Assembly: GCA_026413225.1 (NCBI GenBank)
Contig: CM048552.1
Coordinates: forward strand, 26,401,001 to 26,465,000
DNA from: Otis tarda
Lineage: Eukaryota; Chordata; Aves; Otidiformes; Otididae
Length of the DNA stretch: 64,000 bases
Direction: 5' to 3'
The notes below the pieces were generated by a model, which had not been told where the DNA came from, searched no databases, and saw only the letters and a program-made list of their open reading frames with translations. Of the stretch, positions 1 to 12,800 are shown piece after piece (positions within the stretch are counted from its first letter, which is position 1; each line of letters begins with the position of its first letter). A program made the translations under genes and the position numbers.

Positions 1-20
1 CCTGGGAATTCTTTCCTCAG

Positions 21-176
21 ATCGCACTACCTTCTTCCCTCTACAAGAGGAATACCATAAACTCCTCCTCTGCTTCGTCAAACAGATCCATATTAGCAAG
101 TCCAAGGCAGCAATTCAGTGGCTCAGATCTCTCAAGATACCACAGTTCTGATCTGAGCACAGTAAGGACTAAATGA
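21..176 (+). CDS. Possible terminal (or internal) coding exon of an unidentified gene to the left
   Basis: An open frame starts before the window edge (in frame from base 3) and ends at TGA 174-176. Bases 9-20 read as a pyrimidine-rich stretch ending in CAG, so an exon could begin at 21 in phase 0 and encode 51 residues before the stop. The peptide is rich in serine, with a run of polar and basic residues (SSLYKRNTINSSSASSNRS) and the end SSDLSTVRTK; no membrane segment or known domain is visible, and I do not recognise the protein. A GTAAGG after base 161 offers an alternative: an internal exon 21-161 of 141 bp, phase 0 at both ends. If it is the last exon, the first AATAAA downstream is at 770-775. 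What is seen is the open frame, composition and splice-like signals; that it is a gene is inference. An open run of 57 codons could occur by chance. Confidence 0.35.
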   Translation: MALPSSLYKRNTINSSSASSNRSILASPRQQFSGSDLSRYHSSDLSTVRTK

Positions 177-3100
177 AAAGGAGAGAAGAAGTCTCAGATT
201 TATTAATCATCATCCTTGCTTTCTCTGTGATCTGTTTTCCTGCTCAGAGGTGTTGCATGCCACTTCTGGACCAGTCCCTTTTCCTCCTATCTGGCTTCTG
301 GATATTTTTCCAATGTTTGAAGCTGCTCTCTCCAAGAAAATTGGGATTTTTTTTTCCCCTTTCTTTTTTCTTCAAGAATGAGAACTGGAATCCCTTCAGA
401 TTGTCACCTCCTCCCCCACCTTCCAGCCTTTCTTTCCTCTCTGAGGCAGCCTGGGTGTGGAAGTCTCTATCAACCACAAGAGGCTGAGATATATCAAAAA
501 GCATTTTCCATTTTCCATTGCAAGTAGCTAACAGGACTGGTTTTTGGCTGAAGCCATAGCAATTGTTCTAGAGGTGCTAAGTGCAGTCCTCAGGGATGAT
601 CTAATCCAGCAGGGCAGAGGATTTCTGTGTATGTGTACTGGGATAAAAACTACTGCAGGCTTTTTAAAGTAAAGAAGAGCTGATGTGTTTTTACATTTTA
701 CTTATGTTCTTTCCAGAGAGATATGCATGTTTTTAATTGTTTGGTTGTAAATTCTGTTCTTGAGGCAAAAATAAAAAAAAGAGCAATTAAAAAATTACTT
801 CAGTGACTCTAAATTGGCAAACGTTGACACATAATATTCCTGCTACCATCTTTTTTTCTCTCTCCCTATCTTTCTTTGGGGTAATTACGCCTCTTTTAAA
901 TTCAGACAGTGTTTTCAAAACACAGGTTAATATATCCAATAACTTTGACTTCATATTGTATTTTTGAAGCCTTTGGAACATTAGCATATAAAACTGGAAC
1001 AATGCTACTTAACTGCCTTCATGCATTGAAGTCTGTTTACAGCATGTATTTTACTTTAGTTCCTATATTGCAGAGTTCTTCAGGAAGCATGAATAACTCA
1101 AGTAGACAGAACAGCAATTGAAAAACAAAACCAAAGAGCAAATGAGATTTTCCCAGGTTTCAATGCAGCAAGACAAAAGAACGTTTTCTCTGGAGGATAT
1201 AGCGCTGAAAGAGATACTGTATTAACAGATTCTTTGGCAATACTTTAACTGTAAAGATGCTTTAAATGAGTCTTTACCTCGTTACATTTCAACAGAAGAA
1301 ATACATTCCCAGTGTTGTAAGTCATAATTGATCATAATAAGCACGTATTATCTATAAATAACCTAATCAACATTCAGCAAGGAGTTGCATAAATGAGCCC
1401 TTGTACATACTGCACCTTATAATGAGCCACTACACAACTAATGACTTATTAGTGCCATGGGCAATGAATGATTAATTAGTCAATTCAAAAGTGACTTTTT
1501 AAGGGTATAATTGCTACGTTTTCTAATCTCTGAAGGTTAGACAGAATTAATGCCATGTTGGTGTACTAGACCTCATGGAGTAACAACTTTGTTTGTCAAC
1601 AGTGCACGAAGAGCAGGGGTGGTTCCTGAGAGCTGATTGCCCTCAACGGAGTATGCACTCTGGTTATGGATTCCCTAGATTACAGTTGAATACTTTACAG
1701 TGAATCTTGTATGGTGAATCTTGGAGAAACTTAGGAGAGCAGCTAGCAAGTGAAAGCTGGAAATGCCAGAGCATTCAGATCCTGCACAACCACTGCTGTG
1801 CCCAAAGTGTGCTGCTAGCTTCAATTCTGGCACATAACTCATTCCCTCCTCCAGCTGCTGCTGTCCTCTGCCTCTTCTTGCTTCCCATCTTCCCTTTGGC
1901 ACTTATGTGTCAGCTTTGAGGGGGGTACGGACTAGACATCGCTCAGCACCTGAGTGGACAGAACCCCACTGCATGAAGATTTGTAGGGAAGGACCATAAA
2001 ACTGTGTGTGTCTAGAAACAATTAACGAAAGAAGAATTTCTTTAGCAAAACTGTGTTTGGTGTATATGCAGTTCTAGGAAAGATTTCAAGGTATCAATAT
2101 ACTGTTCTTGGTAACACACTGACCCCACTTTGTGTGATCCAAAGTGCACACAAGCCAACGGAAAGTGTTCCACTGAATCCAATGGCATTAGGTAAGGCAG
2201 TAAGTAAAGGGGGTGAAGAAAATCTCAACCTGATTACAGTGAGCGCTGGATGGAAACAGAAAGCTGTGGTGATGAAAGAAGCAGATTTCTCTGCCACAGT
2301 TTTGTTTTCATGCAGAGGAATCAGCGGAGGGACCAAAAGAGGCAACATGAAATCTACAACTATGTGATCATTTGGCCCTGATTCAAGGTTACGAGGCAGG
2401 CGCTTGACCAGTAGACGATCTGTTCTGCGATTCAGCAATCTCACAGGGCTAATGAGAGCAAAGTGTCACTTCCAACACCCATTCAATGCCCTCTTTCAAA
2501 AACCTTTGGGTACAATTGCTGACATGACATCAACTAATAAAATGGTATCTTCAGTTAATCAAAGTTGCTGCATATGTGAAAAGGAAAAAAAAAAAAGTGT
2601 GTTTGTTAAAGCCACATAGAACTTTATTAGAGGTTTTTGTTTGACTAAGTTAAGTTGGAACATTATTCCTACTAATGTTAGTGCAGAGCCCAAAATAACT
2701 GCTTCTCAAATTGATACATCTAACCAGCATCTGCGCCCTCAGCTTATTCAGGTCATTTGCTGAAGTGCTGAAATTATCATTGGACAAGCGTGAAACAGAA
2801 AAAACATCAATAAGCAACACGTAAAGAGATTGCATCTCTGAAACACCCATATGCATTATCCCAGGTTATTGGAAAATACCTTGGTGGTGAGGCACATCCA
2901 CCCAGCTGATGCTGTTTGGCTGCCTCGCATCCCTGGATCCACCATTCTGCGCCTGGCTGCAGGAAGCTGGGAAGTAGCCACTGCACGGCATACTTCAGTC
3001 AACAAGTCTAAAGGAAAGTCTAGGCAGAAATTAATACAATTCTGAACGGTATTAACTCCTTGTAGGTTTAGCGTTTGAAGATAATAATTTCATTTCATTC

Positions 3101-6100
3101 ACACCAAGCACCTTTCGTTAGAGGATCTTGTTACCATGTGGGTTGTTGTCAGACAGCATTGGTAATGCTATTGCCTGTATTAGAATGGAAGACTCTTTTC
3201 AAGGGCTGAATCGCATTAAGGATCTGGAGTGATGAAAAGCTAGAGCTATATAAATTATAAATTATCCCTAATTTCCCATCTCTCTCTTGTTTCTGAGATT
3301 AAGTATCACTCTCAGTTTTTCCCTCCAGTTGTTAATGAGCTTCTTCCAAGTAACCAACAATTATTTATTATACACTACTAATTTCTAGTGCATACAAAAA
3401 ATCCCATTCTCCTATGAATTTCTTAAAGGAATGGAAACACTTAGCTTAAAAGGCAAACTTCTGACTTTATTTTAAAATACATATAGATACACATTTATTT
3501 ATTATTGAAGTCCAATATAAGCTGTGAAGTAAGATTTATGTATCACATAAAAAGTGTGTGCTCTTCTCAATGCTTTTATTCTCACTATAGCTTATGTGAT
3601 AGTTAGGTTTCCTCTATGATTTTTGTTTTTACGTAGCCCATTCCTATGACCTTTCTTCTTATTCCTTACAGTTTCCAAACAGGTGAAGTCCTTTTGTGCA
3701 TAATTTCTCTGCATAAGAAGCTATTTCACATACTTTTTTGTTTGTGTGTGTGTTTTTTAACTGTGCCTCTGTGTCTTTATTCTTTGAATTTAAGATTACT
3801 CTTCAGCTATCTCCTCCAGCTCATGAATATCTGATTGTGCCAGAGACATGTTTGTCTTATTATTTTACTATTTTGCACATGAAGCACTGCACCATGAACA
3901 GTTTAGCTAACACAGCAATGAACGTACCATCTCCTGCCCTATGCTATCACTTGAATTGTTGCTGGAAATAAGGGACCTGCACTGGGAACAGAATGACAAT
4001 GAGAGCATTATTTCTCATGCATAATACAATGTTATGTCCCATGAATATATAGAATAAAAGTTGTAAAGGATTATCTAAATATGATCTATCTTAGTATAAC
4101 ATGATTCAACAGCTGCAGTCCTTACTTGTAGCCACTGGCCATTCATTGCCAGAGAGGATTATTAGAATGCTGGTATGTTTGCTGCAGGAAATGTAAATGT
4201 AAATGTTGCAACTCAGACCAACAGGGAGATAAAAATTTCATGTTGTTGTCATAGCATTTTCCTCTTTCTACTGCTGCTTATGGGCTGGCAGAGGTTGTTA
4301 CAATGGCTATACTCTAATTTGTCTTTTTGACAAAACATGAGTCGTTATAAACATAAAACCAGACAAAAGCAAAAGCTCTGCAATAAGGCATATGCATTTT
4401 AAAAGTAACTAAAAGGGATTTTTCTTGCTCTCTGATAATAATTAGAAACAATATTGTTCAAAATCTTAATTATGACATAGGTTGCTTTTATGTTATTTTA
4501 TTCTTGAATAAAACTCTAATTAGTAGATAATACGCAGTTGCACTACACTTTGCATACAAGTGAATAGACAATAAAAACACTGAGGTTCATTAAAGTGATC
4601 AAAGAGAATTGCATACTCTCCACTCCTTTTAATAACTGTTCTGCAGAGAGCTGGAATGTTTTTAAAAAGCTTGAGCAGTCCTTGCTATTAACGTACTAAG
4701 TGAGTATAATTACCTAAATCAAGAGTACACAACTTATTTGCAATGAACTTTCCAAATTAAAATCAACGTTTGACTACTAACACAAATGAGATTCCACTCA
4801 TGAAAGGATCATTATAATTAAGCAAAAACTACTACTTTAAAATATCACGAGCCCTTAGAACAATGACCTGAGTTTGTAAGAACTGTGCTTTGTAATATCA
4901 AAACCATGAGACTAACTGATGAGCTGGTTTTCAGTTTAGAAAGACGTTTCTCAATAGTAAGGATCTAAATCCATATTATATTCACTGTGAAATTTATTGG
5001 GTACAAAGAGATTCAGAAATCTTAACGAGTTGCCACTGAACCGAGTAAAATATTGTGAATCACTTTTTAACTGCAGACAAAAATTGCTGGGAAACCATCC
5101 TGTCCTGAAAAATATGTATGAAGATTCTAAACCAGAGAAGCAGGAAATAGTATAGGCAGAAAGAGACAAATAGATGAGATCAATCAAAAGCAAAAAGTCT
5201 CCGAGATCCACATCTGGATCACTAAAAAACAAAGAGCAGAATAACAGTATCTGAAAAACTACCATTGTGCTCTTTTTCTCACGGGCTTGTTACTGTAAAA
5301 CACTGGAAATAAAAAAGAAAAGCAAACAGAGACACTGTCATATGTATTTTGTTGAGTAGGAATGGTTTAAGACCATACTGAACTACTTCGCTAAATCCAG
5401 ATAAACTTCTAAAAGGTGAAATCCCTGAGAGTAAAGACAGCTCTTAAATTTGAGAATTTGTCTTACAACGGTGAAAGGAAGTAAAGTACTGAAGGAAAAA
5501 TCTGTGAAAAAAATAGAACATTTCTAAAGGGAGAAACTGAATAGTTTTAACTTTTAAAATATTCACTGTGTAATAAATAAAATGGCAAATTTATTAAAAA
5601 GCTAATGCAAATAATAAAATGCCAAATTGCAATGAACATTGCTGGCTAAACTGAGGCTCAAGATTGCTCTATTAAAGGCCTGTTATGAAATCTATTTTTG
5701 GTTTTGTTTCTGAAGGAAAAAAATCATGTCTATTTCATTTAGATTATCTTCTGAACATATAAGAACAATGCCGGACGTTTTTAAATCTCAGCTAAAATTT
5801 AGTAAGAAATACGTTAGAAAAAGTCTGTTATAGTTTTTAAGTCACAGACTTACACAAAGAGAACCAGAGGTGTTTGGTTTAAGTGAATAGTTTTACAGTT
5901 TGCTGGAGTGGGACCTTATTCATTAGAAAGCAGGTCTTTGGTGTTCATACTGAAATGTGTTTCAGTGAGACAACTGTGTCAAATTGTCTTATTTTTTATA
6001 TATTGATTATGATGCGCTATACTGGAGTATTGCACAAGCTGAACAAAAGTATTTTGTTCCTACTGGTAGTTACATTGAATGCACTTTAACATGAGCAAGA

Positions 6101-6183
6101 ACTTTTAGCCTTTCTTACAACAAAGTTTCTGCTTGGATGCTTATGGTATATTCTTATCCTAGGGAACTTTTAACTATACATGT
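177..6183. other. Unique AT-rich non-coding DNA
   Basis: No recognisable gene or repeat. Open frames here (for example 2053-2367 and its antisense 2094-2444) are short, overlap on both strands and resemble no family. It holds an A12 run at 2585-2596, a stretch dense in TAAT homeodomain-type cores at 1320-1500, and a 12-bp palindrome AACAATATTGTT at 4447-4458. The first part could be 3' UTR if the edge exon is real. Confidence 0.6.
770..775 (+). terminator. Possible poly(A) signal AATAAA
   Basis: First AATAAA downstream of the putative stop codon at 174-176, giving a possible 3' UTR of about 600 bases. It lies in an A-rich run, so it may be chance. Confidence 0.2.
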
Positions 6184-7223
6184 GACACGGTCTCTCACAG
6201 TATTCTCCTAGGGAAACTGGCTGCCTGTGGACTGGGTAGGTATACCCTTCTTTGGATAAAGAACTGGCTAGGGAGCCGTGCCCAGCGGGTAGTAGTTAAT
6301 GGAGTCAAGTCCAGCTGGCAGCCTGTTACAAGTGGTGTCCCCCAGGGGTCGGTACTTGGGCCCTTCTTGTTCAATATCTTTATTGATGACCTAGACGAGG
6401 GGATTGAGTGTACCCTCAGTAAGTTTCCAGATGACACCAAGTTGGGTGGCGGTGTTGATCTGCCTGAGGGTAGGGAGGCCCTTCAGAGGGATCTGGATAG
6501 GCTGGATCGCTGGGCTGAGCTGAATGGGATGCGGTTCAACAAGGCCAAGTGTCGGGTCCTGCACTTTGGCCACAATAACCCCATGCAGCGCTATAGGCTC
6601 GGAGCTGAGTGGCTGGAGGACTGTGAAGAGGAAAGGGACCTGGGGGTGTTGGTTGATGCTCAGCTGAACATGAGCCGACAGTGTGCCCAGGTGGCCAAGA
6701 GGGCCAACGGCATCCTGGCCTGCATTAGAAATAGTGTGGCCAGCAGGAGCAGGGAGGTAATCATCCCCCTGTATTCGGCACTGGTGAGGCCGCACCTCGA
6801 GTATTGTGTTCAGTTTTGGGCCCCTCACTACAAGAAAGACATTGAAGCCCTGGAATGTGTCCAGAGAAGGGCAACACAGCTGGTGAGGGGTTTGGAGCAC
6901 AAGTCTTATGAGGAGCAGCTGAGAGAGTTGGGATTGTTTAGTCTGGAGAAGAGGAGGCTCAGGGGAGACCTCATTGCATCTATAGCTTCCTGAAGGCAGG
7001 TTGTGATGAACAGGGGTTTGGCCTCTTCTTCCAGGCAACAAGCAGGACCCGAGGAAATGGCCACAAGTTGTACCAAAGGAGGTTTAGATTGGATGTGAGG
7101 AAAAACTTTTTCTCTCAAAGAGTGGTCAGGCACTGGAATGGCCTGCCCAGGGAGGTGGTGGAGTCGCCGTCCCCGGCAGTGTTCAAGAGGCGGCTTGATG
7201 AGAAGCTACAAGATATGGTTTAG
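6184..7223 (+). pseudogene. CR1 ORF2 reverse transcriptase C-terminal remnant, frameshifted
   Basis: The frame is open from 6184 to a TGA at 6991-6993 and shows the RT palm and thumb: [24 protein letters not shown] (fingers/palm), then the catalytic box at 6424-6435, which reads FPDD instead of the usual FADD, so the aspartates remain but alanine became proline. Further on are [22 protein letters not shown] and [19 protein letters not shown], typical of the CR1 C-terminus. Near 6977-6984 one base appears lost: the frame meets a premature stop, while the downstream frame ([11 protein letters not shown] through [17 protein letters not shown]) continues to a natural-looking TAG at 7221-7223. In CR1 this protein copies its RNA at a nicked target site; the endonuclease and most of the RT fingers are missing here, so the copy cannot be active. 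Confidence 0.9.
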
Positions 7224-7319
7224 TAGCTGTGACAGCAATGGTAGTGGGAAGACGGTTGGACTAGATGATCTTATAGGTCCCATCCAACCATGTGATTCTA
7301 TGATTCTATGATTCTATGT
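6184..7319 (+). mobile_element. CR1 LINE, 5'-truncated, with ORF2 C-terminal part and octamer tail
   Basis: The copy begins abruptly inside the reverse transcriptase ([12 protein letters not shown]) and runs through the rest of ORF2 to a short 3' UTR and a tail of three ATTCTATG-type units ending at 7319. Truncation at the 5' end and this tail are hallmarks of CR1, the main avian LINE. The 3' UTR (ending GTCCCATCCAACCATGTG before the tail) differs from that of the other copies in this window, so it belongs to a different CR1 subfamily. It lies 213 bp upstream of a second CR1 in the same orientation. Confidence 0.95.
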
Positions 7320-7532
7320 ACTTACACCTATAATTTGATTGCAAGCTTTTCCATTTATGTTGATGGTATTTCCAATTTCTTTACATTATACATTTGACAA
7401 TACACTGGCTTACCTGGAATCTGCATATTTCTCTAGTCCTAAATAGTTTTCTGGAGCAGAACTTTTTTTTTTTTTTCCCAGAATCAGCTTCCTGTGTGAA
7501 CTTCCTGTAATTACTTCTTCTGGCTCATCAAG
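7320..7532. other. Short spacer between two CR1 copies
   Basis: About 213 bp of unique sequence with a T14 run at 7463-7476. No target-site duplication is evident at either CR1. Confidence 0.6.
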
Positions 7533-8170
7533 CACAGGCTGGGTGGAGAATGGATCAAGAGCAGCCCTGAGGAGAAGGACTTGGGAGTGATGGTGGACGA
7601 GAAGCTCAACATAAGCCTGCAATGCGCGCTTGCAGTTCAGAAGGCCAACCGCATCCTGGGCTGCATCAAGAGGAGTGTGGCCAGCAGGTCGAGGTATGTG
7701 ATTCTGCCCCTCTGCTCCTCTCTCATGAGACCCCACCTGGAGTACTGTGTCCAGTTCTGGAGCCCCCAACATAAGAAGGAAGTGGACCAGTTGGAGAGGG
7801 TCCAGAGGAGGGCCACAAAGATGATAAGAGGGCTGGAGCACCTCTCCTATGAGGCCAGGCTGAGAGAGTTGGGACTGTTCAGCCTGGAGAAGAAAAGGCT
7901 CCAGAGAGACCTTATAGCATCCTTCTAGTACCTAAAAGGGGCCTACAGGAAAGATGGGGAGAAACTCTCTAGCATGGCCTGTTGTGATAGGACAAGGGGT
8001 AATGGTTTTAAAATAGAGGGAGGCAGATTCAGACTAGATATAAAGAAAAAAATTTTCACACTGAGGGTGGTGGGAACACTGGAACAGGTTGCCCAGAGAG
8101 GTGGTGGATGCCCCATCCCTGGAAACATTCAAGGCCAGGTTGGATGGGGCTCTGTGCAATCTGATCTAGT
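7533..8170 (+). pseudogene. CR1 ORF2 C-terminal remnant with amber stop and frameshift
   Basis: The frame gives the CR1 ORF2 C-terminus: [74 protein letters not shown] at 7926-7928 stands where related copies have CAG (F-Q-Y-L-K), a C to T change. The same frame then resumes ([22 protein letters not shown]) until an extra G near 8070 shifts it; the rest ([16 protein letters not shown] in the wrong frame) corresponds to the usual [16 protein letters not shown]. It lacks the catalytic part of the RT and is non-functional. Confidence 0.88.
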
Positions 8171-8254
8171 TGAAAATGTCCTTGCTCATTGCAGGGAAGG
8201 GACCTTTAAAGGTCCCTTCCAACCCAAACTATTCTATGATTCTGTGATTCTATC
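7533..8254 (+). mobile_element. CR1 LINE, 5'-truncated
   Basis: It begins in the middle of ORF2 ([24 protein letters not shown]), well downstream of the catalytic box, and ends in a short imperfect octamer tail (ATTCTATG, ATTCTGTG, ATTCTAT). The 3' UTR contains GGGACCTTTAAAGGTCCC followed by TTCCAACCCA, as in the copy at 30621-31066, so these two are of related subfamily and differ from the upstream neighbour at 6184-7319. Confidence 0.95.
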
Positions 8255-9657
8255 AGAAAGGTCCTGAGCTGATTAATTTTTTCTGTAGTGGAATATATAG
8301 CTGACCTCAGGTAGCTCATAAATATGCAAAACACCATTTTGTAAATCATGGCTAATTGTTTTTAAATATTTTTGTATTACTTGAACTGCAATTGCATTTT
8401 AACCACATTAAAAGTATTAGAACATTTTCCATTACAGCACAAATTTGCACAAAGCCAGTAACGGGACAATTCAAGTAACTAAAATTATTCATCCAGCAAG
8501 TCTTTGTGGGATCAGTCTCTCAGGCTTCTGGTTCTTTGCATGGCTGCTTCTTCAAGTAATATGATTTAAAAATACTTATAAAAACATTGTTGTAAAATCA
8601 TAAATGGTTCCCGAAAGGCTTAAATTAACCTATAGCTGTATCTGTCTGTATCTACATAGACATTTATTGCTTTTGTACATACTTGATTGCACCTGCAAGG
8701 TGCCTCCAACACCAAATGTTGTAATATAGTCATGGTAGCTTTGCAGAAGTAACCACGGCTAACCGAGGATTTCAGCATGGTCTAGCAGCTCAAGGATTTA
8801 CCCAGCTTTTTCAGTAGTTCCTCACTGATGTCAATGGCCTGTGTGAGAGAACCAGTGCCAGTTTTATTTCACCTCAACTGTTTGAATCACTCATCTGAGA
8901 AATAATGTTGTTCTGAGGACAAATCCTGCCTAACAGCTGCTTCCAAAGCAGTAGGGTGAGCTTTTTTACACCTACACATGAACTTAAAAAAGATTCAGAA
9001 AGATAAGAAACCATTGTGCTTTCTGTCAGCAAATGGAGAAACAGAAGTGACACACTGCTATTCTCATGCTCTTAATTTTGAAATAGTTAGAAATTACAGT
9101 AAAAGTCAAACCAAACCTCAAACTTTCATCAGATTAATAGCACTCCATGGAATGTCAATCGTTTCTTTCCCATTATTCATAATCTAAATATGCATACTAA
9201 TATTTTCCTAATTTTAATAACAATTGCTTCACATGGTCTTGAGGATGGCATGATGCCTGGAAACTGTTTCACAAAATTGCATACCATGATGATCTACTCT
9301 TTGGATAGTCTCCAGGACAAAGGCCATGAAGTATAATTAAAAGCAACTAATAATTAACTCCCATAAAATGTAACATGAAGGAACGGAGTGATAAATTTAG
9401 ATATATACTATTAGTAGCTTTAGGACTTTTCCCCTGATGAGCTAAAATAGCTAGCTGTTCTGGCCATTACTGGTGTATGTAAATATACTAAGATAAAACC
9501 TGAGAAATGTGGCTCATTCTTTACTTCAGTGCATCAAAACAATGGAATCAGTACATCTCAATGAACACTTACTATTTTGTACTTTGTGCTACGTGCAACC
9601 TATTATCAGAACTACAACAGTGCATTTTATATGGAGAAATTTCAGAGGCTAGCTTCA
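8255..9657. other. Unique AT-rich non-coding DNA
   Basis: No gene or repeat recognised; open frames (8978-9187, 9507-9695) are short and featureless. Confidence 0.55.
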
Positions 9658-9840
9658 CAGAATCACAAAACCACAGAAAAGCTGAAGTTGGATGAGACCT
9701 CTGCAGGTCATCTGGTCCAACCTCCCTGCTCACACAGGGCCATCTACAGCCAGTCTCGGACTATGCTGAGATAGTTTTTGAATATCTCCAAGGATAGGGA
9801 CTCCACGACCTCTCTGAGTAACCTATTACATTGCTCAAAA
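9658..9840 (-). mobile_element. Degraded CR1 3' end
   Basis: On the plus strand this reads as the reverse complement of a CR1 3' end: CACAGAATCACAAAACCACAG (decayed octamer tail), then GAAGTTGGATGAGACCTCTG, a CATCTGGTCCAACC block, and further on GGACTCCACGACCTCTCTGAG, the antisense of the ORF2 end. It is more diverged than the other tailed copies, so older. The left boundary (the 3' end of the element) is clear; the right boundary is vague and could extend to about 9870. Confidence 0.85.
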
Positions 9841-12800
9841 AATTCAAAAAGTTTACTTTAGTGTAAGTAAAAATTTTCATAATGCTGCAACACAAAGAAA
9901 GAAGAGGAAGCTTAAATCAATTAAACACACTTATATTTAATTGTTTTACCATAAATGAAACATATCAAATGTACTCTGTCAAGCTTTGATAATTCTACTA
10001 TTACTGTATGTGAACTCTCACTATACATAAATACATATTTAGGGAGAATTTGAGTGTGTATGTGTGTCTTCTGTTACTATATATATCAGCAAGCTAAGAG
10101 AATTTGCTTTCACTTGTACCTAAGTAAATTAAGAGTAATCCTACTGAATCACTCTCTTTAATGGAGTTATGTGACGTGGTGAATCTGAGAATAACGCGAA
10201 GTCTCCTTGTATTTAAATTACCACCTTAATGACCATCTATTTTTAAGGACTATAAATAGCTAAAATACTAGCATATCACTTACTAAAGGATATTCATTAT
10301 TGTGTCTGCACAACCTGGTAAATAATGCAGTAGAAAACTCTAATGTCTGAAAATATGCAGAGTCACAAATAACAAACCATGCATATTTTCTTAAAATCCA
10401 AAATTTGTGGTAGAAACCTTGAGAAACAGGTGAGCAATGATATATTTATCTTTCTTAATAGGTCTTTATGAATATGCTCCACACCTAGGAATATTTTTAC
10501 AAGTAAGCAACTGATAACATTAACTGCAAAAATGAAAACTAACTGCTTTTGAAATATGTGAAAGACATGTAGATGAAAGATATTTAGACTATTAATTTTA
10601 TGGGGTCTACAAGTCATTTTGGAGGCAATCATACAGTACATTCATGTCTGTGAAACAATGTAAACACAAAGAAAATAATTAAAGATATTGCAGAAGAACT
10701 ACAAGCTCTGAATCCATACGCAGAAAAATTGTTATCTTCTTGATATACATTTAATCTTTTCTTCAAGTCTACCACCACCTTAAAGGACCTGCCATAAAAA
10801 TATTTCCAAAGATCAGTCAATACTCAGTGTTGTCATCAATCACTACAGAACAAGTACTCTTTTACACAGTAATCACATAAATCGTCTTCCAAGAAATTAT
10901 AATTCTTCAAGACACACCTCTTGATCTTTGGCAAGGTCGTCTCAGCTCTTGAAGTCTTCATGGAAAGTTAGCATATGTCAAAACTCAAAGATGGATGAAT
11001 GGAAGGAAAAAGCAGATTCAGTTTAAAAAACTGTCAGAGTAAGCAAGCCTGTCTCTTTAACAAGCAATGTATCAGAAACATTTGTAATGAAGAGTTTGAT
11101 ATTTGCTCATAACAGCTAGTGGTACTAATGCTGCTTCTACACAGAAATAAATCATAAATGCTAGTTTGTAATATTGCCAGGAATTACTCAAAATTTTGCC
11201 ACAACACTCTGGAACTAAATTGGAACTTTTAAAAATGATTTTTTTTGGGAGAGATGTGTGTACCTGGTCAACAAAAGTACCTGTACATCATTTGTGACTA
11301 CATGAAGAAAGGAAATACGTTCAAATTAACCTAACTTTACAGCTACTGCTTCAGTGCCTGAGATGCTATTAGAACTAATAAAAGATAAAACTTCAGGGCA
11401 CTTAGGGCAAATCCTTGTGTGCCTTTTCTTGTAAGAATTTCCACTGTCTTCTTTTGAGCACAAGATACAGCCTTTACACAGTGTTTTATCTTTATCTGCA
11501 TATATTAGGACTGTGGTTTTTTGTTTGTTATATTTTTTCCCTTTAAATGTCCTTTTCTATGTTAGATGTAAAAGAATACTGAAAGCAAAACAGAATAAAA
11601 ATCTTTCATTGATTGCTGTTGTTTGTCTTCCTTCAAAGTCAAGAGAAAAAAAAACCAACAAAATTTATGGAGAAATTATTTCTGCAACATCATTATAAAC
11701 CAATTGCTAAGAAATGGCTTTATGTAAAAATGCTTTACAAAAAAAATAGTCTACCAATAAGAACTATTTCAACTGATGAAAAAACAGAGATAATAAGGAG
11801 ACACTAGGGTAAGAGCCAATTAGGGTCTGATTTATGAAAAGATGCTACATACAGATTAACAGCTTTCCTCCTAACATGTTGTACGCATTACTGAATTTAC
11901 AGGTCGCCTCAGCCTATCAATAAAGAACAAATTGATGGAAATGTAAAGTTGGAATAATCATCTTGGAAAAAAAACAGTTGTTACTTGAATAAAGTATAAT
12001 GGCCAAATCTTGTCCTGTTCACTCCTTGAAATGATGCTAAAGTTGAAGATAACAGTCAGTCAGACCAGAAGATGCCAGGAATAAGAAAAGGAGTGAAGTT
12101 GTAAATTATATCTAGGGGGGAAAATGCCTGGCTGGAGACAACTTCTTATTACCTTTACCCATAACACAAAAGGCTTAAAAATCATCACAAGTTCTAAAAC
12201 ACAAATCAAAAGAAGAGCTATTATCTTTATTAAGGGAACCAAGCTACATTTAGATGAATGTTGGCACACAACACAGGAATGTAACAATCCTCATATTTCC
12301 CTGTGACAACTAAACATATGACAATAATTCTCAAGAGATTTTGCAGCATAGCTGAAAGATGTTACCGGTAATCAACAGGACAAGGTTATTCTCTGGAGAA
12401 ATAGCACCCACTTAATGGTCTGGAAATAAAGCCCACATACTTAAAGTGTTTACTATGAGATAACGCAAACCAAAAAGTACGCATAAAGAATATATACAAG
12501 CTGAACAGGAACACCTGGGCTCCTGATGTATGAGAGGTGTTCTGGAACGTTTAAGTGCCTTCGCTGCAATGTTTCCTTCATAATATCCTATCTTATCTAT
12601 ACTGCAGTAGCAAAGAAGTATTCACTGCCAGCCAGCTTGATTCAAATTAGGAATGAAGTAAGGCAAACTCATCTGAATTCCAAATAGTTTAAATTTATAT
12701 GTACAAGAGAAGGCTGGTTCTGTGGCTATCTCACAAGACAGAAAACAGGAAAACAGATTCAGACCTTTTCTCTACCACAGCCTTTCTCTGTGACCTTGAG

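Noticed and set aside
6391-7041. A 216-codon minus-strand open frame
   Set aside because: Antisense shadow of the CR1 reverse-transcriptase frame, which is clearly the real one.
7290-7319. The tandem octamers (also at 31044, 32086 and 41376) as a CRISPR-like or independent satellite array
   Set aside because: They are the normal CR1 3' tail and always sit at the end of a CR1 copy.
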